From Paraburkholderia sp. Ac-20340 (GTDB lineage Bacteria; Pseudomonadota; Gammaproteobacteria; Burkholderiales; Burkholderiaceae): a stretch of 64,000 nucleotides of DNA. A model generated the notes under the pieces. That model saw only the letters and a list, made by a program, of their open reading frames with translations. It ran no database searches and was not told where the DNA came from. Position numbers and translations under genes: made by a program. Position 1 is the stretch's first letter. Each line of letters starts with the position of its first letter. Positions 28,065 to 39,295 of the stretch are shown here, one piece after another. The DNA is taken from positions 420,408-484,407 of the forward strand of contig NZ_JAAGPR010000003.1 in the NCBI RefSeq assembly GCF_017104965.1. The letters run 5' to 3'.

Positions 28065-29831
28065 TTACTTCTTCTTCTGCGGCGGCAGGTCGGTACAGAC
28101 GCCTTCGTACAGCTCGGCGGCCATGCCCACGGATTCGCCCAGCGTCGGGTGCGGGTGAATCGTCTTGCCGATGTCGGTCGCATCCGCGCCCATTTCCACC
28201 GCGAGGCAGACTTCGCTGATCAGGTCGCCAGCGTTCAGGCCGACGATACCGCCGCCGATCACGCGATGCGTCTCTTCGTCGAAAATCAGCTTGGTGAAGC
28301 CTTCGTCGCGGCCATTGGCGATCGCGCGGCCCGAAGCGGCCCACGGGAACACGGCCTTGCCGTACTTGATGCCTTCGGCCTTGCACTGCTCTTCGGTCTT
28401 GCCGGCCCAGGCCACTTCCGGATCGGTGTAGGCCACCGACGGAATCTGCAGCGCGTCGAAGTACGCCTTCTCGCCGTGCGCCGCTTCCGCCGCCACGTGG
28501 CCTTCATGCACGGCCTTGTGCGCGAGCATCGGCTGACCGACCACATCGCCGATCGCGAAGATGTGCGGCACGTTGGTGCGCAGCTGCTTGTCGACTTCGA
28601 TGAAGCCGCGATCCGTCACCGCCACGCCAGCCTTGTCCGCGCCGATCTTCTTGCCGTTGGGCGAGCGGCCCACGGCGACCAGCACGAGGTCGTAACGTTG
28701 CGCTTCGGCCGGCGCCTTTTCGCCTTCGAACGTGACGTAGATGCCGTCTTCCTTCGCTTCGGCCTTCGTCGTTTTGGTCTTGAGCATGACATTCGCGAAG
28801 CGCTTCGCGTTGTACTTCTCCCAGACCTTGACGAGATCGCGGTCCGCGCCGGCCATCAGGCCGTCGAGCATTTCCACGACATCGATCTGCGCGCCGAGCG
28901 TCGAATAGACCGTCGCCATTTCCAGACCGATAATGCCGCCGCCGATCACCAGCATCTTCTGCGGGATCTGACGCAGTTCGAGCGCGCCGGTCGAATCGAC
29001 CACGCGCGGATCTTCCGGCATGAACGGCAGCTTCACGGCTTGCGAACCCGCCGCGATGATCGCCTGCTTGAACTTGACGATCTTCTTGCCGTTTTCGCCC
29101 GCCACTTCCATGTGGTTCGGGTCGATGAACGAACCGAAGCCCGTCACGACTTCGACCTTGCGCGCTTTGGCCATGCCGGCGAGACCGCCGGTGAGCTTCT
29201 TGACGACGCCCGACTTGAAGTCGCGCAGCTTGTCGAGGTCGATCTGCGGCTTGCCGAACGAGATGCCGTGCGATTCGAGCGCAGCGGCTTCATCGATCAC
29301 CAGCGCCGTGTGCAGCAGCGCCTTCGACGGGATGCAGCCGACATTCAGACACACGCCGCCGAGCGTCGAATAACGCTCGACCAGCACGGTCTTCATGCCC
29401 AGATCGGCGGAGCGGAACGCCGCCGAGTAGCCGCCAGGGCCCGCGCCGAGCACGAGCATGTCGCATTCGACGTCGGCGCTGCCGCTGAAGCTGCCGGCTT
29501 GCGGTGCCGGGGCAGCCGCCTTCGGTGCTTCGGCAGCCTTGGGCGCTTCGGCCTTCGGTGCGGCAGCAGCGGGAGCCGGAGCGGCCGCACCTTCCGACAC
29601 TTCGACGATCGCGACCACGGTGCCTTGCGACGCCTTGTCGCCGGCCTTGATCTTCACTTCCTTGACCGTGCCCGCGACTTCGCTGGGCACTTCCATCGTG
29701 GCCTTGTCCGACTCGAGCGAGAGCAGCGACTGCTCTTTCTCGATCACGTCGCCCGGCTTGATGTTGACTTCGATGACGTCGATGTCCTTGAAGTCGCCGA
29801 TATCCGGCACTTTCACTTCGACGAGACTCAT
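28065..29831 (-). CDS. lpdA: dihydrolipoyl dehydrogenase (E3) with N-terminal lipoyl domain
   Basis: Re-oxidises the lipoyl groups of pyruvate dehydrogenase, making NADH. At 588 residues it is longer than plain E3 (about 475) because of an N-terminal lipoyl domain (1-80; Lys43 in ESDKATMEV) and an Ala/Pro linker (about 82-117). The flavoprotein part has the FAD motif GAGPGG (129-134), redox Cys161 and Cys166 in GGVCLNVGCIPSK, an NAD motif VIGGGIIGLE, and the C-terminal HPHPTLGE with the active His. It is the last gene of aceE-aceF-lpdA, 103 bases after aceF. Confidence 0.95.
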   Translation of the reverse strand: MSLVEVKVPDIGDFKDIDVIEVNIKPGDVIEKEQSLLSLESDKATMEVPSEVAGTVKEVKIKAGDKASQGTVVAIVEVSEGAAAPAPAAAAPKAEAPKAAEAPKAAAPAPQAGSFSGSADVECDMLVLGAGPGGYSAAFRSADLGMKTVLVERYSTLGGVCLNVGCIPSKALLHTALVIDEAAALESHGISFGKPQIDLDKLRDFKSGVVKKLTGGLAGMAKARKVEVVTGFGSFIDPNHMEVAGENGKKIVKFKQAIIAAGSQAVKLPFMPEDPRVVDSTGALELRQIPQKMLVIGGGIIGLEMATVYSTLGAQIDVVEMLDGLMAGADRDLVKVWEKYNAKRFANVMLKTKTTKAEAKEDGIYVTFEGEKAPAEAQRYDLVLVAVGRSPNGKKIGADKAGVAVTDRGFIEVDKQLRTNVPHIFAIGDVVGQPMLAHKAVHEGHVAAEAAHGEKAYFDALQIPSVAYTDPEVAWAGKTEEQCKAEGIKYGKAVFPWAASGRAIANGRDEGFTKLIFDEETHRVIGGGIVGLNAGDLISEVCLAVEMGADATDIGKTIHPHPTLGESVGMAAELYEGVCTDLPPQKKK

Positions 29832-29934
29832 GGTGTCCCCTTCAGGAACGACCGGCTCGCGCCCGCCGCGGCGCGCATCTGCCTGAACGATCGGGCAGGA
29901 TGCGGCGCGACGGCGCGAGCCGGTCGAAGCGGTT

Positions 29935-31596
29935 TTACAGGATCACGCGGCGGAAATCGCCGAGGATCTGGCCGAGGTACGCGTTGAAGCGCGCGGCAGC
30001 GGCGCCGTCGATCACGCGGTGGTCGTACGAGAGCGAGAGCGGCAGCGTCAGGCGCGGCACGAACTGCTTGCCGTCCCACACCGGCTTCATCGCGCTCTTG
30101 GACAGGCCAAGGATGGCCACTTCCGGCGCGTTGATGATCGGCGTGAAGTGCGTGCCGCCGATACCGCCAAGCGACGAGATCGAGAAGCAGCCGCCTTGCA
30201 TCTGGTCCGGCTTGAGCTTGCCGTCGCGAGCCAGCTTCGACAGTTCGGCCATTTCCTTCGCGATGTCGACGAGACCCTTCTTGTCAGCGTCGCGGATCAC
30301 CGGGACGACCAGACCGTTCGGCGTGTCGGCGGCAAAACCGATGTGGTAGTACTGCTTGAAGACGAGGTTGTCGCCGTCGAGGCTTGCGTTGAACGCCGGG
30401 AACTTCTTCAGCGCGGCGACGCAGGCCTTGATGACGAACGCCAGCATCGTGAACTTCACGCCGGCCTTCTCGTTTTCCTTGTTCAGTTGCACGCGCAGCG
30501 CTTCGAGGTCGGTGATGTCCGCTTCGTCGTTGTTGGTGACGTGCGGGATCATGACCCAGTTGCGATGCAGGTTCGCGCCCGAGATCTTCTTGATACGCGA
30601 CAGCGGCTGCGTATCGATCGGGCCGAACTTCGTGAAGTCGACCTTCGGCCACGGCAGCAGGTTCAGACCTGCGCCGCCACCTGCGGCCGGAGCGGCGGCA
30701 GCAGCCGGAGCGGCCAGCGCGCCGGTCATGACGCCCTTCACGAACGCCGTGATGTCGTCCTGGGTGATGCGGCCCTTCGGACCCGTGCCCGAAACGCGGC
30801 CGACGTCGACGCCCAGATCGCGTGCGAACTTGCGCACCGACGGCGAAGCGTGGCTCGGACGGCGTGCGCCGCCTTCACCTGCGGGAATGTTCGGAGCCTG
30901 CGCGAGCGCGGACGGCGCAGCGGGCGCGGCCTTGGCGGGCGCAGCCTGCGGAGCGTCGGACGGTTGCTCGACCGGCGCCTTCGCTGCCGGTGCGGCAGCC
31001 GCCGCACCTTCCGCTTCCACGACGACGATTTCCGCGCCTTCCGACACGCTATCGCCGACCTTCACCAGGATGGCCTTGACGATGCCGGCGACCGGGCTCG
31101 GCACGTCCATCGTGGCCTTGTCCGATTCCAGCGTGACGAGCGACTGTTCCTTCTCGACACGGTCGCCCACCTTCACGCCGATCTCGATAACCGGCACGCC
31201 CGTGTAGTCGCCGATATCCGGGACCTTGACGGTCTGCGCGCCGCCGCTTGCAGCGGGCGCAGCAGCAGCCGGAGCTGCGGCTTGCGCAGGCGCGGCAGCC
31301 GGAGCAGCCTTCTCTTCCTTCGCAGCCGGTGCGGCAGCCGGAGCCGCAGCGGCGCCAGCGGCTTCCAGCACGAGGACGAGCACGCCTTCCGAGACGTTAT
31401 CGCCGACCTTGACCTTCACTTCCTTAACCGTGCCCGAGGCCGGGCTCGGCACGTCCATCGTCGCCTTGTCCGACTCCAGCGTGATGAGCGATTGCTCTTT
31501 CTCGACGGTATCACCCGCCTTCACCAGCACCTCGATCACAGGAATGTCCGTGTAATCGCCGATGTCCGGCACCTTGACTTCGATCGCTTGACTCAT
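29935..31596 (-). CDS. aceF: dihydrolipoyl acetyltransferase (E2) of pyruvate dehydrogenase
   Basis: Core of the pyruvate dehydrogenase complex; passes the acetyl group to CoA. The 553 residues hold two lipoyl domains (about 2-80 and 122-197; Lys44 and Lys160, both in ESDKATMDV), Ala/Pro-rich linkers, a peripheral subunit-binding domain (about 250-285, ASPSVRKFARDLGVDV) and the catalytic domain with SYDHRVIDGAAAARF near the end (catalytic His). E. coli has three lipoyl domains; two is common in betaproteobacteria. It follows aceE by 78 bases. Confidence 0.96.
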   Translation of the reverse strand: MSQAIEVKVPDIGDYTDIPVIEVLVKAGDTVEKEQSLITLESDKATMDVPSPASGTVKEVKVKVGDNVSEGVLVLVLEAAGAAAAPAAAPAAKEEKAAPAAAPAQAAAPAAAAPAASGGAQTVKVPDIGDYTGVPVIEIGVKVGDRVEKEQSLVTLESDKATMDVPSPVAGIVKAILVKVGDSVSEGAEIVVVEAEGAAAAAPAAKAPVEQPSDAPQAAPAKAAPAAPSALAQAPNIPAGEGGARRPSHASPSVRKFARDLGVDVGRVSGTGPKGRITQDDITAFVKGVMTGALAAPAAAAAPAAGGGAGLNLLPWPKVDFTKFGPIDTQPLSRIKKISGANLHRNWVMIPHVTNNDEADITDLEALRVQLNKENEKAGVKFTMLAFVIKACVAALKKFPAFNASLDGDNLVFKQYYHIGFAADTPNGLVVPVIRDADKKGLVDIAKEMAELSKLARDGKLKPDQMQGGCFSISSLGGIGGTHFTPIINAPEVAILGLSKSAMKPVWDGKQFVPRLTLPLSLSYDHRVIDGAAAARFNAYLGQILGDFRRVIL

Positions 31597-31624
31597 TGTT
31601 AGTGTCTCCGGGGCCGCATAAGAA

Positions 31625-31647
31625 CGCCTCCCCGCTTCGGGGAGGCG
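31625..31647 (-). other. intercistronic hairpin between aceE and aceF
   Basis: Perfect 9-bp stem (31625-31633 with 31639-31647, arm CGCCTCCCC), five-base loop. No T-run, so more likely a stabilising or processing hairpin than a terminator. Confidence 0.5.
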
Positions 31648-31674
31648 CGCTTGCGATGCACAGGGGGTGATGCG

Positions 31675-34371
<2,697 letters not shown>

Positions 34372-34469
34372 GCTCGTCTCCTGGATGTAAGGGGAACGCT
34401 GTTGATCGGACCATGCGGGCAGCAACGTGTGTAGACGTGACCAGGCCGACCGCAGCAGCTTTGCGGGCG

Positions 34470-34499
34470 ATTGTAATTAGGCCGTCCGCGTTCGCGCAA
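34470..34499 (-). promoter_or_regulatory. possible promoter of aceE
   Basis: On the minus strand TTGCGC (34494-34499) and TACAAT (34470-34475) with an 18-base spacer, about 100 bases before the aceE start. A second candidate -10, TATAAA, lies near 34530. Rated low because the -35 is weak. Confidence 0.4.
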
Positions 34500-34656
34500 G
34501 GAAATTTTCGAATTGCGGGATGGGATTTTATAATGCGAAAAATTGTTGCAGCGCACGCTGAATCGTTCGCGCCCTTGTACCGAAGTCGGCCAGTTTGAAC
34601 CCGTTTTTCGGCGATTTATCGCTTTTTTCGCGGCATTTCCGTGTCTTACGCTGAGC

Positions 34657-34662
34657 TACAAT
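34657..34662 (+). promoter_or_regulatory. possible -10 of the sensor-kinase operon (TACAAT)
   Basis: TACAAT ends seven bases before the ATG at 34670, so transcription would begin at or next to the start codon. No clear -35 is visible. Confidence 0.4.
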
Positions 34663-34669
34663 CCTTGCC

Positions 34670-37186
34670 ATGTTGACCGAACGGCTTTTCGCACGCTCGG
34701 CGCGGCCGCCCGGTTCGCCCGGCGACACGTCGCCGTCCCGCTGGCACCACGGACCGTGGTGGTCGAATTCCTATTTGCTGACGCCTCTCCTGTCGATCCT
34801 GGTGTTCCTGATCGTCATGAGTCTGATCTTGTGGAGCCTGAACCGCCGCGAGCAGCAGCAGCAGGAAGACACGCTCTACCGCAATGTGGCCTGGGCCCAG
34901 CAACAGATCCGCCTCTCCATGACAGGCGCGCAGGAGCAATTGCAGGCGCTCTCGCGCGATCTGGTGGCCGGCCACAACGACCCGCAATCGTTCCAGGTGT
35001 CCACCACGGACATCATGCAGGGTCATCCTGAAATCCTGTATCTGAACTGGTACACGAGCCAGCAGGAGCCGCGCTGGCCCACCACGGCCATGCCGATGTT
35101 CGGCCAGCGGCTGGCCAAGCCGAACGACGCGCAGATGGACGAAGCCGTAAAGGCCGCGTTCGCCGAAGCCCGCTCGACGCGCCGTCAGGTGTACTCGCCG
35201 CTTATTTACGACGACGTCGGCAACGGCTACATCACGCTCCAGACGCCGGTATACCGCGATCGGGAATTCCTTGGCTCGATCGCGGCCGTGTTCTCGGTCG
35301 AAGGCATCCTGAAGCACGACATTCCGTCCGAGCTGTCGGCCAAGTACAAGATCTCGATCCTCGACGCGAACAACCGCGAACTCGCCACCACCTCGACCCG
35401 CCCGCGCCTGCCGCGCGACGTGTTCTACGACCTGCCGCTCGACCCGCCGGGCCAGGGCGTTTCGGTGCGCGTGTACTCGTATCCGCAGATGACCAACTTC
35501 ACGAACAATACGCTCGTGTGGCTGGTCGCGGGGCTGTCCTGTTTCGTGCTGTGGAGCCTCTGGAGTCTGTGGAAACACACGCGCCAGCGCTTCGAGGCGC
35601 AGCAGGCGCTGTACGCGGAAGCGTTCTTCCGCCGCGCGATGGAAAACTCGGTTTTGATCGGCATGCGCGTGCTCGACATGCATGGCCGGATCACGCACGT
35701 CAATCCGGCGTTTTGTCGCATGACGGGCTGGGATGAAAGCGATCTGGTGGGCAAGAACGCGCCGTTCCCGTACTGGCCGCGCGACGCCTACCCGGAAATG
35801 CAGCGCCAGCTCGACATGACGCTGCGCGGCAAGGCGCCCTCCTCGGGTTTCGAGCTGCGCGTGCGCCGCAAGGACAGCTCGCAGTTCCATGCGCGCCTCT
35901 ACGTTTCGCCGCTGATCGACAGCTCGGGCCGTCAGACCGGCTGGATGTCGTCGATGACCGACATCACCGAACCGAAGCGCGCGCGCGAAGAACTCGCCGC
36001 CGCGCACGAGCGCTTCACCACGGTGCTGGAAAGCCTCGACGCCGCCGTGTCCGTGCTGGCCGCCGACGAAGCCGAACTGCTGTTCGCCAACCGCTACTAC
36101 CGCCACCTGTTCGGCATCCGCCCGGACGGCCATCTGGAACTCGCGGGCGGCGGCGGATTCGATTCCGCCAGCGCCTCGTCGGATTCCATCGACATGGTCG
36201 ATGCCTACGCCGGCCTGCCCGCCACCGCGCTCACCGACAGCGCCGCCGACGCGCAGGAAATCTACGTCGAGCGCATCCAGAAGTGGTTCGAAGTGCGCCG
36301 CCAGTACATCCAGTGGGTGGACGGCCATCTCGCGCAGATGCAGATCGCCACCGACATCACCACGCGCAAGCAGGCCCAGGAACTGGCCCGCCAGCAGGAC
36401 GAAAAGCTGCAGTTCACGAGCCGCCTGATGACGATGGGCGAGATGGCCTCGTCGCTCGCGCACGAACTGAACCAGCCGCTCGCCGCGATCAACAACTATG
36501 CTTCGGGCACGGTGGCGCTGGTGAAATCGGGCCGTGGCGCGCCGGAAAACCTCTTGCCCGCGCTCGAAAAAACGGCGCAGCAGGCCGTGCGCGCCGGCAT
36601 GATCATCAAGCGCATCCGCGAATTCGTGAAGCGCTCCGAACCCAAGCGCCAGGCCGCGCGGGTCGCCGATATCGTCGCCGATGCCGTGGGTCTCGCCGAA
36701 ATCGAAGCGCGCAAGCGCCGCATCCGCATCGTGACCGATATGCGCTCGCGCATGCCGGTGATCTACGTCGATCCGGTGCTGATCGAGCAGGTGCTGGTCA
36801 ACCTGCTGAAAAACGCCGCCGAAGCCATGGCCGACGCGCGCCCGAATGCCGTGGATCCAGTGATCCGCGTGATCGTGAAGCGCGAAGGCGGCAACGTCTG
36901 CATCAGCGTGGTGGATCAGGGCCCGGGCGTGGACGAAGCCACGGCCGAGCGTCTGTTCGAACCGTTCTACAGCACCAAGTCCGATGGCATGGGCATGGGG
37001 CTGAATATTTGCCGCTCGATCATCGAATCGCATCGCGGGCGCCTGTGGGTGGTCAACAACATTGAAGCTGACGGCCACATCAGCGGCGCCACGTTCCATT
37101 GCAGTCTGCCAATCGGCGAATCGGACCAGCCCACGAGGGACGGCCGCGACGAGCCGACTCCACAAACCGTTACGGGAGAGCCATGA
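34670..37186 (+). CDS. PAS-domain sensor histidine kinase (FixL/DctB-like)
   Basis: Membrane sensor kinase of 838 residues. It has a cytoplasmic leader, a membrane helix (about 36-58), a large periplasmic domain (about 60-280), a second helix (about 281-301), a PAS domain (about 320-440, VNPAFCRMTGWDESDLVG), a second PAS-like region (about 445-570), an H box SSLAHELNQPLAAINNY (His598), an N box around VNLLKNAAEAMADA, and a G box GMGMGLNICRSIIESH. The HELNQPL form is typical of the FixL/DctB branch. The stop overlaps the response-regulator start (ATGA). The ligand is unknown. Its position next to aceE hints at a role in carbon metabolism, but this is guesswork. Confidence 0.9.
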   Translation: MLTERLFARSARPPGSPGDTSPSRWHHGPWWSNSYLLTPLLSILVFLIVMSLILWSLNRREQQQQEDTLYRNVAWAQQQIRLSMTGAQEQLQALSRDLVAGHNDPQSFQVSTTDIMQGHPEILYLNWYTSQQEPRWPTTAMPMFGQRLAKPNDAQMDEAVKAAFAEARSTRRQVYSPLIYDDVGNGYITLQTPVYRDREFLGSIAAVFSVEGILKHDIPSELSAKYKISILDANNRELATTSTRPRLPRDVFYDLPLDPPGQGVSVRVYSYPQMTNFTNNTLVWLVAGLSCFVLWSLWSLWKHTRQRFEAQQALYAEAFFRRAMENSVLIGMRVLDMHGRITHVNPAFCRMTGWDESDLVGKNAPFPYWPRDAYPEMQRQLDMTLRGKAPSSGFELRVRRKDSSQFHARLYVSPLIDSSGRQTGWMSSMTDITEPKRAREELAAAHERFTTVLESLDAAVSVLAADEAELLFANRYYRHLFGIRPDGHLELAGGGGFDSASASSDSIDMVDAYAGLPATALTDSAADAQEIYVERIQKWFEVRRQYIQWVDGHLAQMQIATDITTRKQAQELARQQDEKLQFTSRLMTMGEMASSLAHELNQPLAAINNYASGTVALVKSGRGAPENLLPALEKTAQQAVRAGMIIKRIREFVKRSEPKRQAARVADIVADAVGLAEIEARKRRIRIVTDMRSRMPVIYVDPVLIEQVLVNLLKNAAEAMADARPNAVDPVIRVIVKREGGNVCISVVDQGPGVDEATAERLFEPFYSTKSDGMGMGLNICRSIIESHRGRLWVVNNIEADGHISGATFHCSLPIGESDQPTRDGRDEPTPQTVTGEP

Positions 37187-37839
37187 ACAGCCCAGTCACC
37201 ACCCAGGAAACCGTCTTTGTTGTTGATGACGATGAGGCCGTACGAGACTCCCTGCGCTGGCTGCTCGAAGCGAACGGCTACCGCGTTCAGTGCTTCACGA
37301 GCGCCGAGGAATTCCTCGACGCCTATCAGCCCGCACAGCAGGCTGGCCAGATCGCCTGTCTGATTCTGGACGTGCGTATGCAGGGTATGAGCGGGCTCGA
37401 GCTTCAGGAGCGCCTGATCGCCGACAACGCCTCGCTGCCGATCATCTTCGTGACCGGTCACGGCGACGTGCCGATGGCCGTGTCGACCATGAAGAAGGGC
37501 GCGATGGACTTCATCGAGAAGCCGTTCGACGAAGCCGAACTGCGCAAGCTGGTCGAGCGCATGCTGGAAAAGGCCCGCAGCGAAAGCACCAACGTGCAGC
37601 AGCAGCGTGCCGCCGCCGAACGCCTGGGCAAGCTCACGGCGCGCGAGCATCAGGTGCTGGAGCGCATCATCGCCGGCCGCCTGAACAAGCAGATCGCCGA
37701 CGACCTCGGCATCAGCATCAAGACCGTGGAAGCGCACCGCGCCAACATCATGGAAAAGCTCAACGTGAACACGGTCGCCGACCTGCTCCGTCTGGCGCTT
37801 TCCAACAAGCCGCAACAGGCGCAGCAGCCGCAGTCGTAA
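37183..37839 (+). CDS. FixJ-type response regulator
   Basis: Partner of the kinase just upstream, overlapping it by four bases. The 218 residues hold a receiver domain (1-125; acceptor Asp63 in ILDVRMQG, plus Asp16/Asp17 and Lys in IEKPFDEAEL) and a LuxR/NarL-type HTH (about 150-210, LTAREHQVLERIIAGRLNKQIADDLGISIKTVEAHRANIMEKL). It would bind DNA when phosphorylated. The C-terminal tail is Gln-rich. Confidence 0.92.
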   Translation: MNSPVTTQETVFVVDDDEAVRDSLRWLLEANGYRVQCFTSAEEFLDAYQPAQQAGQIACLILDVRMQGMSGLELQERLIADNASLPIIFVTGHGDVPMAVSTMKKGAMDFIEKPFDEAELRKLVERMLEKARSESTNVQQQRAAAERLGKLTAREHQVLERIIAGRLNKQIADDLGISIKTVEAHRANIMEKLNVNTVADLLRLALSNKPQQAQQPQS

Positions 37840-37871
37840 GCCGCGGTTGTCAACCTTTGAACGGTTTCTCC

Positions 37872-37899
37872 AGCGGACCACCCCGACGGGTGGTCCGCT
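37872..37899 (+). other. hairpin after the response-regulator gene
   Basis: Perfect 12-bp stem (37872-37883 with 37888-37899, arm AGCGGACCACCC), loop CGAC. There is no T-run, so termination is not certain. Confidence 0.5.
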
Positions 37900-37989
37900 A
37901 CGTTCGCCCTAACACATTCCCCCGCATTTTTCCTGCCTCGCCCGGCTGACGATCCGTCCGGCCGCGACAAGTCACGCCCGTCTGACAGG

Positions 37990-37995
37990 TATAAT
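37990..37995 (+). promoter_or_regulatory. -10 element (TATAAT) upstream of folD
   Basis: Perfect TATAAT in the roughly 310-base gap before folD, giving a leader of about 145 bases. The -35 is poor. The rest of the gap shows nothing else but the hairpin at 37872. Confidence 0.5.
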
Positions 37996-38148
37996 GTCGG
38001 CCTTCGCAGCAGCGCCCGCTGCGCGCGACGTCGGGTTCCCCGGGTCCTCAGCCCCGAACCCGCCGCGTCGATTCGATCGCCCCTGCCGGGCGCGCTCCAG
38101 CGTGATTGCCCGCTTTTGTCCCTAGCCACCCTCGATTCTCGACCGACC

Positions 38149-39003
38149 ATGACTGCCACTCTCATCGACGGCCTCGCCCTCTCCAAGAAACTGCGCGCCG
38201 ATGTCGCCACGCGCGCTGCCGCCCTCACCGCTCGCGGCCATCAGCCGGGCCTCGCGGTCGTGCTGGTCGGCGACAATCCGGCGAGCGAGGTCTACGTGCG
38301 CAACAAGATCAAGTCGTGCGAGGACAACGGCCTGCATTCGTCGTACGACCGCTATCCGGCCACGCTGTCGGAAGCCGATCTGCTCCAGCGCATCGACGAA
38401 CTGAACAACGATCCGAAGATCCACGGCATCCTGGTTCAACTGCCGCTGCCGAAGCACATCGACAGCCATAAGGTGATCGAGGCGATCGCGCCCGAGAAGG
38501 ACGTGGACGGCTTTCACGTCGCCAACGCCGGCGCGCTGATGACCGGCCAGCCGCTGTTCCGCCCCTGCACGCCCTACGGCGTGATGAAGATGTTCGAGGA
38601 GTACAACATTCCCCTCGAAGGCGCGAACGCCGTGGTGATCGGCCGCTCGAACATCGTCGGCAAGCCGATGGCGCTGCTGCTGCTCGAAAAGGGCGCGACG
38701 GTCACGATCTGCCATAGCAAGACCGCCGACCTCGCGAAGCACACGCGCGACGCCGATATCGTCGTGGCCGCCGTGGGCAAGCGCAACGTGCTGACCGCCG
38801 ACATGATCAAGCCGGGCGCAACGGTGATCGACGTGGGCATGAACCGTGACGACAACGGCAAGCTTTGCGGCGACGTCGACTTCGCAGGCCTGCTCGACAA
38901 GGCCGGCTTCATCACGCCGGTGCCGGGCGGCGTCGGCCCGATGACGATCACCATGCTGCTCGTCAACACGATCGAAGCGGCAGAGCGCGCTGCAGGCGCG
39001 TAA
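38149..39003 (+). CDS. folD: FolD, methylenetetrahydrofolate dehydrogenase / cyclohydrolase
   Basis: Bifunctional enzyme of one-carbon metabolism: oxidises 5,10-methylene-THF with NADP and hydrolyses the product to 10-formyl-THF. The 284 residues have the catalytic Lys in [14 protein letters not shown] (about 55), the signature [17 protein letters not shown], the NADP motif [14 protein letters not shown] and the C-terminal [18 protein letters not shown]. The start MTATLIDG at 38149 is preferred to an ATG 11 codons upstream because homologues begin there. A terminator follows. Confidence 0.96.
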   Translation: MTATLIDGLALSKKLRADVATRAAALTARGHQPGLAVVLVGDNPASEVYVRNKIKSCEDNGLHSSYDRYPATLSEADLLQRIDELNNDPKIHGILVQLPLPKHIDSHKVIEAIAPEKDVDGFHVANAGALMTGQPLFRPCTPYGVMKMFEEYNIPLEGANAVVIGRSNIVGKPMALLLLEKGATVTICHSKTADLAKHTRDADIVVAAVGKRNVLTADMIKPGATVIDVGMNRDDNGKLCGDVDFAGLLDKAGFITPVPGGVGPMTITMLLVNTIEAAERAAGA

Positions 39004-39032
39004 GCGCAGCGCCCGACCCGCACGCAGTCACG

Positions 39033-39063
39033 AAGCGGCCCCATGCGGGCCGCTTTGCTTTTT
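39033..39063 (+). terminator. intrinsic terminator after folD
   Basis: 9-bp stem (39033-39041 with 39047-39055, arm AAGCGGCCC), five-base loop, then TGCTTTTT. Confidence 0.8.
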
Positions 39064-39295
39064 GGGGCGCGGATCGCGCGCTGGCGGCATTCCATTAGCG
39101 CCAACGACGCCGATTGCGCCACCCTGCCCCGACTTCTGTTAATTTGCACAGACGACCCGGTTGGAAAGTGCGCCCCGCGCCCCAATAACCGATCTATCGG
39201 GGCGCGCGCCTTTTCAGTTGGCCTGGCGCGCCCCGGCCCTACACAGTGCGACAACCGCATGCGAATCAACCGCGACAGAAGGAACAGGACGCATC

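Noticed and set aside
34646..37165. 839-codon open frame on the minus strand
   Set aside because: Antisense of the sensor kinase, whose motifs are unmistakable.
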